The translations under genes and the position numbers were made by a program. 64,000 nucleotides of DNA from Rubrivirga litoralis (GTDB lineage: Bacteria; Bacteroidota; Rhodothermia; Rhodothermales; Rubricoccaceae), in contig NZ_JAVRHT010000004.1 of NCBI RefSeq assembly GCF_031846415.1, forward strand, positions 71,111 through 135,110. The letters are read 5' to 3'. The notes beneath the pieces are model-generated. The model was given only the letters and a program-made list of their open reading frames with translations. It was not told the origin of the DNA and ran no database searches. Below are positions 44,358 through 52,047 of the stretch, one piece after another (the stretch's first letter is position 1; each line of letters opens with the position of its first letter).

Positions 44358-46955
44358 TCAGGCCGCCGCCCCGCCCACGGCGGGCGGGGCGAAGCGGCGG
44401 AGGCGGAGCGCGTTCGTCAGCACGAAGACCGACGAGAGGCCCATCGCGGCGGCGCCGAAGACGGGCGAGAGCAGGACGCCGAGGGCGGGGTAGAGCGCCC
44501 CGGCGGCGACCGGGATGAGGACGACGTTGTAGGCGAAGGCCCAGAACAGGTTCTGCTTCACGTTCTTCAGCGTGGCCGCGGAGAGCGCCCGGGCCTCGAC
44601 GAGCGCGCTCAGGTCGCCGCGCATCAAGACCACGTCGGCCGCCTCGATGGCGACGTCCGTGCCGGTCCCGATGGCGACGCCGACGTCGGCCTGGGCGAGC
44701 GCGGGCGCGTCGTTGATCCCGTCGCCGACGAAGGCGACGCGGGCGGGGCGGCCGCCCCGCCCGGCCTCGGCCTGGAGGTCAGTCACGGCCTGCGCCTTGT
44801 CGGCGGGCAGGACCTCGGCGAGCACCTCGTCGATCCCGAGGCGGGCGGCGACAGCCTCGGCGGTCGCCCGGTTGTCGCCCGTGACCATGGCGACGCGGAG
44901 GCCGGCGCGGTGGAGCGCGTCGATGGCGGCCGGCGTCGTCTCTTTCACCGGATCGGCGACCGCGAGCGCGGCGACGACGCGGCCGTCGACGGCGGCGTAG
45001 AGCGGCGTCTTGCCCTCGGCGGCCAGCCGCCCCGCCCCGCCCGCGAGCGCGGCGGCGTCGTAGCCGAGGCGCTCCATGTAGCGGTCGGCGCCGACGTCGA
45101 CGCGGCGGCCCTCGACCGTCCCGCTCACGCCGAAGCCGGGGACGGCCTCGAAGTTGGACGCGGGCGGGGTGGCGAGACTTTTTCGGTCGGCGGCGCGGAC
45201 GATCGCGGCGGCGACGGGGTGCTCGCTCGGCACCTCGACGGCGGCCACGAGGCGGAGCAGGGCGTCTTCGTCCAGGTCGGCGTCCGGGGCGAGGACGACG
45301 TCGGTGAGCGTCGGGCGGCCTTCGGTCAGCGTGCCCGTCTTGTCGAGGGCCACGACGTCGGCCTCGGACAGCGTCTGGAGCGCCTCGCCCTTGCGGAACA
45401 AGACGCCCAGCTCGGCCGCCTTGCCGGTCCCCACCATGACGGAGACCGGCGTGGCGAGGCCCATCGCGCACGGGCACGCGATGATGAGCACGCTCACCGC
45501 CGCGACCAGCGCGTACGTCAGCGACGGCTCCGGCCCGACGGCCAGCCACACGCCGAACACGAGCGCGGCGACGACGAGCACGACCGGCACGAACACGGCG
45601 ACCACGCGGTCGGCGAGCGCTTGGATGGCGGGGCGGCTGGCCTGCGCCTCTTCCACGAGCTGGACGATCTGGGCGAGCACCGTGTCGGCCCCGACGTGCG
45701 TCGTCTCGACGAGGAGCGCGCCGGCCTGGTTGACCGTCCCGCCGACGACCGCCCCGCCCTCGGTTTTTTCGACGGGCACCGGCTCGCCCGTCACCATCGA
45801 CTCGTCGACGTAGCTCGTGCCCTCGGCGACCACGCCGTCGACCGGCACCTTCTCACCGGGCCGGACGCGGACGACGTCGCCGACGGCGACCTCGCCGATC
45901 GGCACCTCGGTCTCGGCGCCGTCGCGGACGACGCGGGCCGTCTCGGCGCGGAGCCCCAGCAGCGCGCGGACGGCGTCCGACGTCTGGCCCTTGGCCCGCG
46001 CCTCGAACCACTTGCCGAGCAAGATGAGCGTGATGATCGTCGCCGACGCCTCGTAGTAGACGTGGACGGCGCCGGCCGGCAGCACGCCCGGCAGGAACGT
46101 GGCCACGACCGAGTACCCGTAGGCGGCCGACGTGCCGAGTGCGACGAGCGTGTTCATGTCGGGCGAGCCGTGCCGCGCCGCCGCCCACCCCGCCCGGTAG
46201 AACCGCCAGCCCGGCCCAAACTGGACGGCCGAGGCCAGGACGAAGGCGATGAGCCACCGCGTCTGCATCGGCACGAGCCCGTCGACAAAGTCCATCCCAC
46301 CGGGGATGACCATGGGGACCATCTCGAGCAGGAACAGCGGGAGCGTGAGCCCGGCGGCCCACCCCAGCCGGCGCCGGAGCGTGTGCCGGGCGCGGGCGCG
46401 GGCCTCGTCCTCGGCGCCCGCCGCCCCGCCCTCGGCCGCCTCGATCACGTCGTAGCCCGTGTTGCGGACCGCCTCGTAGAGCGCGTCGACATCGGTCCCG
46501 GCGGCGTAGCGGACGCGCGCCCGCTCGGTCGCCAGGTTGACCGACGCCTCGACCACGCCGTCGGCGCCGGCGAGCGCCTTCTCAACACGGCCCACGCAGG
46601 CCGCGCACGTCATGCCGCCCACGCCGAACGAGACCTCCTCGGTTCGCACGTCGTAGCCCGCGCGCTGGACGGCCTCGGCGAGCGCGAGGGGCGTCGTCTC
46701 GGCGGCGTCGAAGTAGACCGTCGCCCGCTCCGTCGCCAGGTTGACGGTCGCCTCCTCGACGCCGGGCACCTTTGCGAGCGCCTTCTCGACGCGGCCCGAG
46801 CACGCGGCGCACGTCATGCCCTCGACGCCCAGCGTCGCCTGGGACAGCCTGGCCACGTCGGGCGTCGGCCCGGCGGCGCCGTCGCCCGAGGGCGGGGCGG
46901 CGACGGTCGCGCCGTGGGCGGATGGGCGGGGGCGGGCGGGGGGCGGGGTGGACAT
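44358..46955 (-). CDS. copA: Copper-exporting P1B-type ATPase
   Basis: 865 residues. Two N-terminal HMA domains (Cys49/Cys52 in GMTCAACSG, Cys117/Cys120 in GMTCAACVG), eight membrane helices, MVTGEPVPVEK (actuator), the CPC metal motif IACPCAMGLATPVS, the phosphorylation site DKTGTLTEGRP, SEHPVAAAIV and GDGINDAPALAQADVG. This is the Cu(I)-export type (IB-1). Start: an ATG 87 bp upstream in frame is possible, but the chosen ATG leaves room for the copper element and begins nearer to similarity. The first 35 residues are Pro/Ala-rich. Confidence 0.94.
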   Translation of the reverse strand: MSTPPPARPRPSAHGATVAAPPSGDGAAGPTPDVARLSQATLGVEGMTCAACSGRVEKALAKVPGVEEATVNLATERATVYFDAAETTPLALAEAVQRAGYDVRTEEVSFGVGGMTCAACVGRVEKALAGADGVVEASVNLATERARVRYAAGTDVDALYEAVRNTGYDVIEAAEGGAAGAEDEARARARHTLRRRLGWAAGLTLPLFLLEMVPMVIPGGMDFVDGLVPMQTRWLIAFVLASAVQFGPGWRFYRAGWAAARHGSPDMNTLVALGTSAAYGYSVVATFLPGVLPAGAVHVYYEASATIITLILLGKWFEARAKGQTSDAVRALLGLRAETARVVRDGAETEVPIGEVAVGDVVRVRPGEKVPVDGVVAEGTSYVDESMVTGEPVPVEKTEGGAVVGGTVNQAGALLVETTHVGADTVLAQIVQLVEEAQASRPAIQALADRVVAVFVPVVLVVAALVFGVWLAVGPEPSLTYALVAAVSVLIIACPCAMGLATPVSVMVGTGKAAELGVLFRKGEALQTLSEADVVALDKTGTLTEGRPTLTDVVLAPDADLDEDALLRLVAAVEVPSEHPVAAAIVRAADRKSLATPPASNFEAVPGFGVSGTVEGRRVDVGADRYMERLGYDAAALAGGAGRLAAEGKTPLYAAVDGRVVAALAVADPVKETTPAAIDALHRAGLRVAMVTGDNRATAEAVAARLGIDEVLAEVLPADKAQAVTDLQAEAGRGGRPARVAFVGDGINDAPALAQADVGVAIGTGTDVAIEAADVVLMRGDLSALVEARALSAATLKNVKQNLFWAFAYNVVLIPVAAGALYPALGVLLSPVFGAAAMGLSSVFVLTNALRLRRFAPPAVGGAAA

Positions 46956-47050
46956 CGGGCGGGGCGTCCCCGAGCGGGGCGGCCGGCGGTGGGTCTGTCT
47001 GAACGCGCCGCCGCCGCCGTTGGCCGTGAACGGACGGTGCATCCTCCCCT

Positions 47051-47071
47051 ACCTGAGCGCCTTTTAAGCTG
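47051..47071 (+). promoter_or_regulatory. Copper-regulon element, site 4 (before copper ATPase)
   Basis: Starts ACCTGAGCGCCTTTTAAGCT on the plus strand, 95 nt upstream of the ATPase start and inverted relative to that gene. The first 17 bases agree with the consensus of the other sites. Confidence 0.7.
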
Positions 47072-47114
47072 GCCCCGCCCGCTGAGCCCGCCCCGCCCCG
47101 GTCTGCCGGGCAGG

Positions 47115-47906
47115 CTAGAGATCGACGGGCTCGACGACGCGCTGGCCCTTGGGACCGTCGGAGACGAACGCGGCCGGGGCCTCGGGCGAGTGGTAGAACA
47201 GGAGGAGGTGGCCGGCCTCGGCGGCCTCGGCCGCGAGCCGGTCGCGCCACGCCTGCGAGGCCGCGCCGTCGACGTCGTACTTGGCCTGGAACCGGCGCCC
47301 CACCTGGCCCGGCGTGCCCAGCACGTCGCCGCCGAACACGGCCTGCATGTCGCCGGCGTGGAGGCGGACGAGCTGGTGCGCGCCCGTGTGGCCGCCCGTC
47401 ACCTCGAGCCCGACGCGGCCGAGGTCGGCGTCGCCCTCGGCGTAGACGAGCTGGCCCGCCCGGTCGAGCGTGTCGAGGACGAGGTCGCGCGCCCGGGCCG
47501 ACTCGCCGGCGTAGCCCTCGGCGGTCGCCTCGGCGTGCTGGACGACGTAGTCGGCGGCGGGGAACGTGGGCCGCCATCCCTCGGCGCCGGCCTCGGTCAC
47601 CGCCCCGCCCGTGTGGTCGAAGTGGAGGTGCGAGAGGACGACGCGGTCGACGTCCTCGGGCGCCACGCCGCGCCGGACGAGGCTGTCGAGGAGCACCTCG
47701 GTGCCGCGCCCCTCGGCCCACGACCCGAGCCCCGTGTCGACGAGCAGCGTCTCGTCGGGCGCCCTCACCAGGAACGGCGTGACAGAGACGAACAGGGTGC
47801 CCGGGCGGGGCGGGTCGCCCTCGGCGTACGGCACGAACCGCTTGTCGAGGCCAACGGTGAATCGGCCCTCGGGGAGCGCGTCGATCTCAAGGTCGCCGTA
47901 GGTCAT
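47115..47906 (-). CDS. MBL-fold metallo-hydrolase
   Basis: 263 residues with the metallo-beta-lactamase zinc motif LSHLHFDHTGG, later GGHTGAHQLVRL and VFGGDVLGTPG, which supply His and Asp ligands of a binuclear site. The form is that of AHL-lactonase-like or general hydrolases with a roof insert. The substrate is unknown. The ATG directly follows a GC-box run. It lies between the copper ATPase and the SCP2 gene on the same strand but has no copper element, so it is probably not part of that regulon. Confidence 0.85.
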   Translation of the reverse strand: MTYGDLEIDALPEGRFTVGLDKRFVPYAEGDPPRPGTLFVSVTPFLVRAPDETLLVDTGLGSWAEGRGTEVLLDSLVRRGVAPEDVDRVVLSHLHFDHTGGAVTEAGAEGWRPTFPAADYVVQHAEATAEGYAGESARARDLVLDTLDRAGQLVYAEGDADLGRVGLEVTGGHTGAHQLVRLHAGDMQAVFGGDVLGTPGQVGRRFQAKYDVDGAASQAWRDRLAAEAAEAGHLLLFYHSPEAPAAFVSDGPKGQRVVEPVDL

Positions 47907-48138
47907 GGGCGGGGCGGGGGATGGGGTTCAGGAGTGACTCGGGCGCGTCCGACGCAGAGGGCGGGGCGGGCTCGGAGGCCAACTCGCCACCCCGCCCTTC
48001 CTTCCGCGGGCCGGACGAACATCGTGTCTGAACCTCACCCCGCCCCGCCGCGTGGCGAGCGCGGGCCGAACGCGGGGGCGGGGCGGAACCGCCGGGGGCT
48101 CCGCCCCGCCCGGAGCGCGTCGTCGTCGTGGGCGCGCG

Positions 48139-48477
48139 TCAGCCGCCGTAGCCGAAGAGGCCCATAAACTTGGTCGCAAAGGGGACCGACCCCTTCATCT
48201 TCACCTTCCCCTGCATCATGGCCATCATCGGGTTGAGGTCGCCGTTCTCGATGGCCACCCAGTCCTCGGCCTTCGCCGTCAGCTTCAGCGTGGGGTCCTC
48301 GGGGACCTCGCCGTCGATCACGTCGAGCTCGCCGTGGTGGACGTAGAGCGTGACGTCGCGGGGCTCGTCGCCCGTCAGGTGCATGTGGACGCGGTCGTCC
48401 ATGGTCTGGGCCTTGTCGCCGTTGAACCGGTCGGGGTACGAGGCGAGGACGTCGTCGAACGAGCTGTAGCGGGCCAT
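48139..48477 (-). CDS. SCP2 sterol-binding-domain protein
   Basis: 112 residues covering one SCP2-type lipid-binding domain: FDDVLASYPDRFN, VHMHLTGDEPRDVTLYVH, PTLKLTAKAEDWVAIENGDLNP and the final MMQGKVKMKGSVPFATKFMGLF. Such domains form a hydrophobic tunnel for acyl or sterol-like ligands; bacterial roles are mostly unknown. A TATCTTGC box lies 30 nt upstream of the ATG. Confidence 0.85.
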   Translation of the reverse strand: MARYSSFDDVLASYPDRFNGDKAQTMDDRVHMHLTGDEPRDVTLYVHHGELDVIDGEVPEDPTLKLTAKAEDWVAIENGDLNPMMAMMQGKVKMKGSVPFATKFMGLFGYGG

Positions 48478-48507
48478 AGGACGGGCGGGGTGGCGTGTGG
48501 GGAGGGC

Positions 48508-48515
48508 GCAAGATA
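48508..48515 (-). promoter_or_regulatory. Putative -7 element (TATCTTGC) for the SCP2 gene
   Basis: It reads TATCTTGC on the minus strand, 30 nt before the start codon, similar to the other TAnnTT boxes. Confidence 0.35.
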
Positions 48516-48600
48516 GGGCGCACCCCGGCCGTCCCGGGCCGCGGAACTGCCCTGGCGGGGGCGCGTGGCTGAGGCTCGCCCCCGACGCCCGCCCCGGCCC

Positions 48601-49041
48601 GTGCCCGACGACCACACGACCACGCTCTCGACGCCCCGCGGGCTCGTCGCCATCACCGGCCGCGCCGGGGCCGCCCGCCGCGCGGCGGCCCACCGCGAGT
48701 TCCTGGCCGACCACTGGGCCGAGCTCTCGGCCGCCGCCTTCGAGGGCTACCGCCGCCACGGCGCCGGCGCCGTCGTCCTGTGGCGCGACGCGGCCCCGCG
48801 CCGGTTCCGCCCGCGCCCGTTCGAGCCCGAGCGGCTGTGGTACACGACGCAGATCCACGCCATCCCCGGCACCTCTAGCGAGGACTTCGACGGCTGGGAG
48901 GCCCGCCAGCTCGAGGCCTACGACCCGCAGGCCGAGGGGCTCGTCGTTTTCGTGGAGGGCGGCGCGCTCGCCGGCTACCGCGTCGCCGGCGACCCCGCCC
49001 CGCCCGACGCCCTCCGCCAGTCGCGCGCGCGGATGAACTGA
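48601..49041 (+). CDS. Hypothetical protein
   Basis: 146 residues from a GTG; I do not recognise a family. Visible: an Arg/Ala-rich N-terminal helix (RRAAAHREFLADHWAELSAAAFEGYRRHG region), then strands with GAVVLWRDA, LWYTTQIHAIPG and GLVVFVEGGALAGYRV, giving an alpha/beta look. No signal peptide or membrane segment is present. It is divergent from the SCP2 gene, and a nine-unit heptamer array begins right after its stop. The regular high GC at third positions supports coding. Confidence 0.6.
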   Translation: MPDDHTTTLSTPRGLVAITGRAGAARRAAAHREFLADHWAELSAAAFEGYRRHGAGAVVLWRDAAPRRFRPRPFEPERLWYTTQIHAIPGTSSEDFDGWEARQLEAYDPQAEGLVVFVEGGALAGYRVAGDPAPPDALRQSRARMN

Positions 49042-49104
49042 GGAAAGGGGAAAGGGGAAAGGGGAAAGGGGAAAGGGGAAAGGGGAAAGGGGAAAGGGGA
49101 AAGG
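49042..49104 (+). repeat. Heptamer array (GGAAAGG) x9 right after a stop codon
   Basis: Nine exact GGAAAGG units start at the base following the TGA of the hypothetical gene. This is the longest heptamer array by unit number in the window. Confidence 0.97.
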
Positions 49105-49317
49105 CGCGCGCGGGCGGGGTGGCGTCGGTTTTGTTCCGCTCCGCCTGCTTACATCTGGGCGGGGCGGTCATGGAAGTCGCCGAGGCCCACGAAAGGCGGC
49201 GGCAGTTCCCCTCTGGTCAGGAGGGGTTAGGGGTGGTTGTCGGGCGGGCGGGGCGGTTCAGCCCGACGCCGCCCCGCCCACGCGTTGCGGGCGGGGTGGG
49301 TGTCCTGCCCCGAATGC

Positions 49318-49337
49318 GGACACCACGCGTGGTGTCC
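49318..49337. repeat. 20-bp perfect palindrome GGACACCACGCGTGGTGTCC
   Basis: Identical to the palindrome at 27374 except that the central ATGCAT-type hexamer is ACGCGT; both halves keep perfect symmetry. Confidence 0.75.
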
Positions 49338-49482
49338 GGGGAGGGCGGGGCGGTCCCAGACGGCACCCCCCGAAGTCCACCACCCCGCCCACCGCGCGCG
49401 ACGCCGTTTCAGAGGGGCGGGGCGGTCAGGCTGCGCGTGGCGGCCGCCCCGCCCCGCGCGTTGCGGGCGGGGCGGTCACCTT

Positions 49483-49509
49483 CCGCTCGCCGCTCGCCGC
49501 TCGCCGCTC
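49483..49509. repeat. Heptamer array (CCGCTCG), 3-4 units
   Basis: Three exact units and one partial, 65 bp before the next gene; same unit as 16767-16803. Confidence 0.85.
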
Positions 49510-49573
49510 TGGAACGGCCCCCGCCGGCCGGCCGTCTACTCCGCCTTCTCTCCCGAACCCTTTCCCCGCCCTC

Positions 49574-50428
49574 ATGGCCCGCTTTTTCTGCGCCGTCCAC
49601 GCCCCCGACGCCACGCCGCGCGCGTTCGCCCTCGTCGAGCAGCTCCCCGGCGACGACGCCCCCACGTACGCCGTCCGCGACCTCCGCCGGCTCTCCGGCG
49701 ACGACCCCACGCAGACGGTCCTCGACGTCGTTGCGTCGGAGCCTCAGTACGCGGCGCAGACCACGTTCGTGCTCACCGGCGGGCAGCGGGCCGTCGACGC
49801 CCTCCACGAGCGCGGCCCGAGCGGCGTCGCCGTGAACCTGCTCGACGGCGGCTCGGCCGACGCCGACGCCCTCGACGTCCCGCTCCAGGTCCTCGTCGAC
49901 ACGTTCGAGTGGCTCTACCGGACCGACGCCGTCGACGTCCCCGGCCGCTTCGACGCCGCGAGCGACGCCGTCGACGCGCTCTACACGAGCGCCGACCTCG
50001 ACGCCGCCGCGCCCGACTCCGACCGCGACCCCGACGGCGACCTCACCGACGACGACGAGTCCGAGACGCTGGCCGGAACCGAGGTCGAGGGCGACGGCCC
50101 CAAGCCCGCCGTCATCGAGCAGTCGGGGGGCGAGGCCGACGTCTCGACCGAGGTCATCCGCACGCCGATCACGATGGACGACGCGAGCGCCGCGGCCGTC
50201 GACGCCGAGCGCCGCGTGGGCCGCGTGGCGGCGTCCACGAACGGCCCGGCCCCCGACCTGGGCGACCACGCCGACGTGGCGATCGCCCTCGCGCTCGCGT
50301 GCTGGTACGGCGAAACGTCCCGCGACGAGCTTCCGGCGACCGACAAGCTCGACGAGGCCCTCGCCGCTCGCAACCCCGACGACAACGCCGCGAACCGCGG
50401 GCAGCAGGAGCCGGCCGGGCGCAGCTAA
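49574..50428 (+). CDS. Hypothetical acidic protein
   Basis: 284 residues; no family recognised. The N-terminal 115 residues look like an alpha/beta domain (ARFFCAVHAP, PTYAVRDLRRLSGDDPTQTV, TTFVLTGGQRAVDALHERG, GVAVNLLDGG), possibly RNase H-like in outline, but no catalytic motif is evident. Residues about 140-185 are very acidic (DSDRDPDGDLTDDDESE). The C-terminal part has DHADVAIALALACWYGE and may be helical. No signal peptide is present. It ends in front of a GC-box hairpin shared with the convergent gene. Confidence 0.6.
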   Translation: MARFFCAVHAPDATPRAFALVEQLPGDDAPTYAVRDLRRLSGDDPTQTVLDVVASEPQYAAQTTFVLTGGQRAVDALHERGPSGVAVNLLDGGSADADALDVPLQVLVDTFEWLYRTDAVDVPGRFDAASDAVDALYTSADLDAAAPDSDRDPDGDLTDDDESETLAGTEVEGDGPKPAVIEQSGGEADVSTEVIRTPITMDDASAAAVDAERRVGRVAASTNGPAPDLGDHADVAIALALACWYGETSRDELPATDKLDEALAARNPDDNAANRGQQEPAGRS

Positions 50429-50461
50429 CCGCCCCGCCCTCGGAAATCGCCCCGATACAGA

Positions 50462-50494
50462 GCCGCCCCGCCCGATCTGCTCGGGCGGGGCGGC
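50462..50494. terminator. GC-box hairpin between convergent genes
   Basis: GCCGCCCCGCCCGA, loop TCTGC, TCGGGCGGGGCGGC: a perfect 14-bp stem without a T run, between the acidic protein gene and the convergent NTF2-like gene. Confidence 0.5.
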
Positions 50495-50536
50495 GTGCGT
50501 TCGAGAGCGTGGTGGGGCTGGCCGCCCCGCCCTCGG

Positions 50537-50902
50537 CTAGGCGTCTCGCTCGACCTCGTCGCGATCCAGCTCGACGTCGGTCTCGTTCGAAAAGTGGCGG
50601 GCGACGTGGTCGCCGTCGAAGACGAAGGCGTTGACGATCGTGAACGTCCCGCGCTCGCTCTCGATCTTGAGAAAGTCGAACGCGGCGTCGTCGGCCGTCT
50701 GCTGGTGCGTCCGCTCGGCCGAGGAGATCGTGCCGTGGTAGTCGAAAAACTGGCGGTAGCGGTCGCGGACGGCGTCGCGGCCGTCGGCGACGCCGTCGAG
50801 CCAGATCAGCTGGCCGGACTCGGCGTAGAGCTCAGCGAGGGCGTCGGCGTCGCCCTTCTGGACGAGGTCGGCGTGGCGGGCAGAAAGGTCGGAGGGGGAC
50901 AT
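50537..50902 (-). CDS. NTF2-like (SnoaL/DUF4440-type) protein
   Basis: 121 residues of a cone-shaped alpha+beta fold: an opening helix, LVQKGDADALAELYAESGQLIWLDG, DAVRDRYRQFFDYHG, then strands ending RGTFTIVNAFVFDGDHVARHF. Members are diverse (isomerases, hydrolases, unknown). No active-site pattern decides the role. The ATG follows a GC box, and the gene lies 61 bp after moaB on the same strand. Confidence 0.75.
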   Translation of the reverse strand: MSPSDLSARHADLVQKGDADALAELYAESGQLIWLDGVADGRDAVRDRYRQFFDYHGTISSAERTHQQTADDAAFDFLKIESERGTFTIVNAFVFDGDHVARHFSNETDVELDRDEVERDA

Positions 50903-50963
50903 GGGGCGGGGTGGAGGTGAGGTGAGAGCGGGTGGGGCAGCATCAGACACCGCCCCGCCCGCG

Positions 50964-51530
50964 CTAGGGGAGGGGAGAGGACAGGTGGTGGTCCGGGGGC
51001 GGGGTAGCCGCCTGCCGGACCACCACCCACACGACGTGGGCGAGGTCGGGGAGGATGAGGCGGTCGAGCGCGAGCGCGCAAGCGTCCGTCGAGCCGGGAC
51101 AGCAGAAGAGGAGCGTCTCGGCTGGACCGTCCGCGTGCCCGTAGACACCGGCTGTCGCCCGCGAAAGCATAGCGGCCGCGCCGACGGTCTCGAACGAGAG
51201 CGCGCGGAACAGCTCTCCGAACCCGGGGAGCGCCTTCTGGATCAGCCGCTCGGCCACCTCGACCGTCGTGTCGCGGCGCGAGACGCCCGTCCCGCCCGTC
51301 GTCACGACGACTTCGACCTGGCCGGCGAGGTGCAGGAGCACCTGGCGGATGGCCTCCCCGTCGTCGGGGACGATCCGGTAGAACTCGACCGGGTGCCCGG
51401 CGTCGCGGAGCCGCGCCTTGATCGCCTCTCCGCTCGCGTCGTTGTCCTCGTTCCGCGTGTCGGACACGGTGATGACGGCGCACGAGACGGGCGTCTCGCG
51501 GGAGAGCTCTCTGTGATCGGCAGCGGACAC
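50964..51530 (-). CDS. moaB: Molybdenum cofactor biosynthesis protein MoaB/Mog family
   Basis: 188 residues. MogA/MoaB proteins adenylylate molybdopterin before metal insertion. Motifs: AVITVSDTRNEDNDASG, VVTTGGTGVSRRDTTVEVAE and CCPGSTDACALALDRLILP. The length and the SDTR start fit MoaB. GTG start in VSAADHREL; the conserved part begins about 15 residues later. No other moa genes are nearby. The C-terminal tail is Pro/His-rich. Confidence 0.9.
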   Translation of the reverse strand: MSAADHRELSRETPVSCAVITVSDTRNEDNDASGEAIKARLRDAGHPVEFYRIVPDDGEAIRQVLLHLAGQVEVVVTTGGTGVSRRDTTVEVAERLIQKALPGFGELFRALSFETVGAAAMLSRATAGVYGHADGPAETLLFCCPGSTDACALALDRLILPDLAHVVWVVVRQAATPPPDHHLSSPLP

Positions 51531-51570
51531 GGGCGGACGCGGTGGGCGGGTCCGCTCTCACCCCGGACCC

Positions 51571-51906
51571 TCACGCGCCGTTCCGCCCCGCCCCGCCCTC
51601 GGCGCCGTCCGCGGGCGCCTCGCCGAACCACCGCGGCGGGTCGTAGCCGTGGCCGCCCCACGGGTGGCACCGCCCGATCCGCCAGACGGCCAGGACCAGG
51701 CCGCGGGCGGCCCCGTACCGGCGGAGCGCCTGCACGGCGTACTCCGAGCACGTCGGCGTGTACCGGCACGACGGCCCCAGCCACGGCGAGATGCCCATCT
51801 GGTAGACGCGGACGAGCCCGACGAGCACGAGCCGCGGGAGACGCCACAGCGCCCGCCCCGCCCGAGCGAGCGGCGTGTGTGGAGCGGGCGGGGCGGGGTG
51901 GGGCAT
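51571..51906 (-). CDS. yidD: Membrane protein insertion efficiency factor YidD
   Basis: 111 residues with the full YidD signature: VRVYQMGISPWLGPSCRYTPTCSEYAVQALRRYG, then GLVLAVWRIGRCHPWGGHGYDP. By family it is a small amphipathic membrane-bound protein that helps YidC. The usual neighbours rnpA and yidC are absent here. The N-terminus is Pro-rich and partly encoded by GC boxes. Confidence 0.93.
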   Translation of the reverse strand: MPHPAPPAPHTPLARAGRALWRLPRLVLVGLVRVYQMGISPWLGPSCRYTPTCSEYAVQALRRYGAARGLVLAVWRIGRCHPWGGHGYDPPRWFGEAPADGAEGGAGRNGA

Positions 51907-52008
51907 GGCGGCTAAACGCCGGGGCGGGGCGGTCGGTGCCCGTCCCGCCCGGCTCAGTTCGCGCGGGCGGGGTGGCCGAGCCCCGCTCGGGCCGAGGCTC
52001 CGCGCGAG

Positions 52009-52016
52009 TAGCTTTG
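52009..52016 (+). promoter_or_regulatory. Putative -7 element (TAGCTTTG) for rpiA
   Basis: TAGCTTTG is an exact match to TAnnTTTG and lies 31 nt before the rpiA GTG. Confidence 0.5.
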
Positions 52017-52047
52017 CCGCCCCACTCCCGCCCTTTCGAGTCCGCCC

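Larger units (their letters stand above)
49105..49573. other. Gene-free, repeat-rich region
   Basis: No gene is supported. It carries many GC boxes, a GAGGGGTTAGGGGTGGT segment similar to one at 16577, a 20-bp palindrome at 49318, and a CCGCTCG array at 49483, the same unit as before mscL. Confidence 0.7.

Noticed and set aside
46956..47042. Earlier ATG for the copper ATPase
   Set aside because: It would add 29 low-complexity residues and begin only 8 bp from the copper element; the later ATG fits better, although it is not proved.
44910..48167. A 1085-codon open frame on the plus strand
   Set aside because: It is antisense to the copper ATPase and MBL genes, which have clear family motifs; its composition is that of a shadow frame.
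50964..51530. Competence-damage protein CinA instead of MoaB
   Set aside because: Length and the SDTR and PGST motifs fit MoaB/Mog; no nicotinamide-deamidase domain follows.
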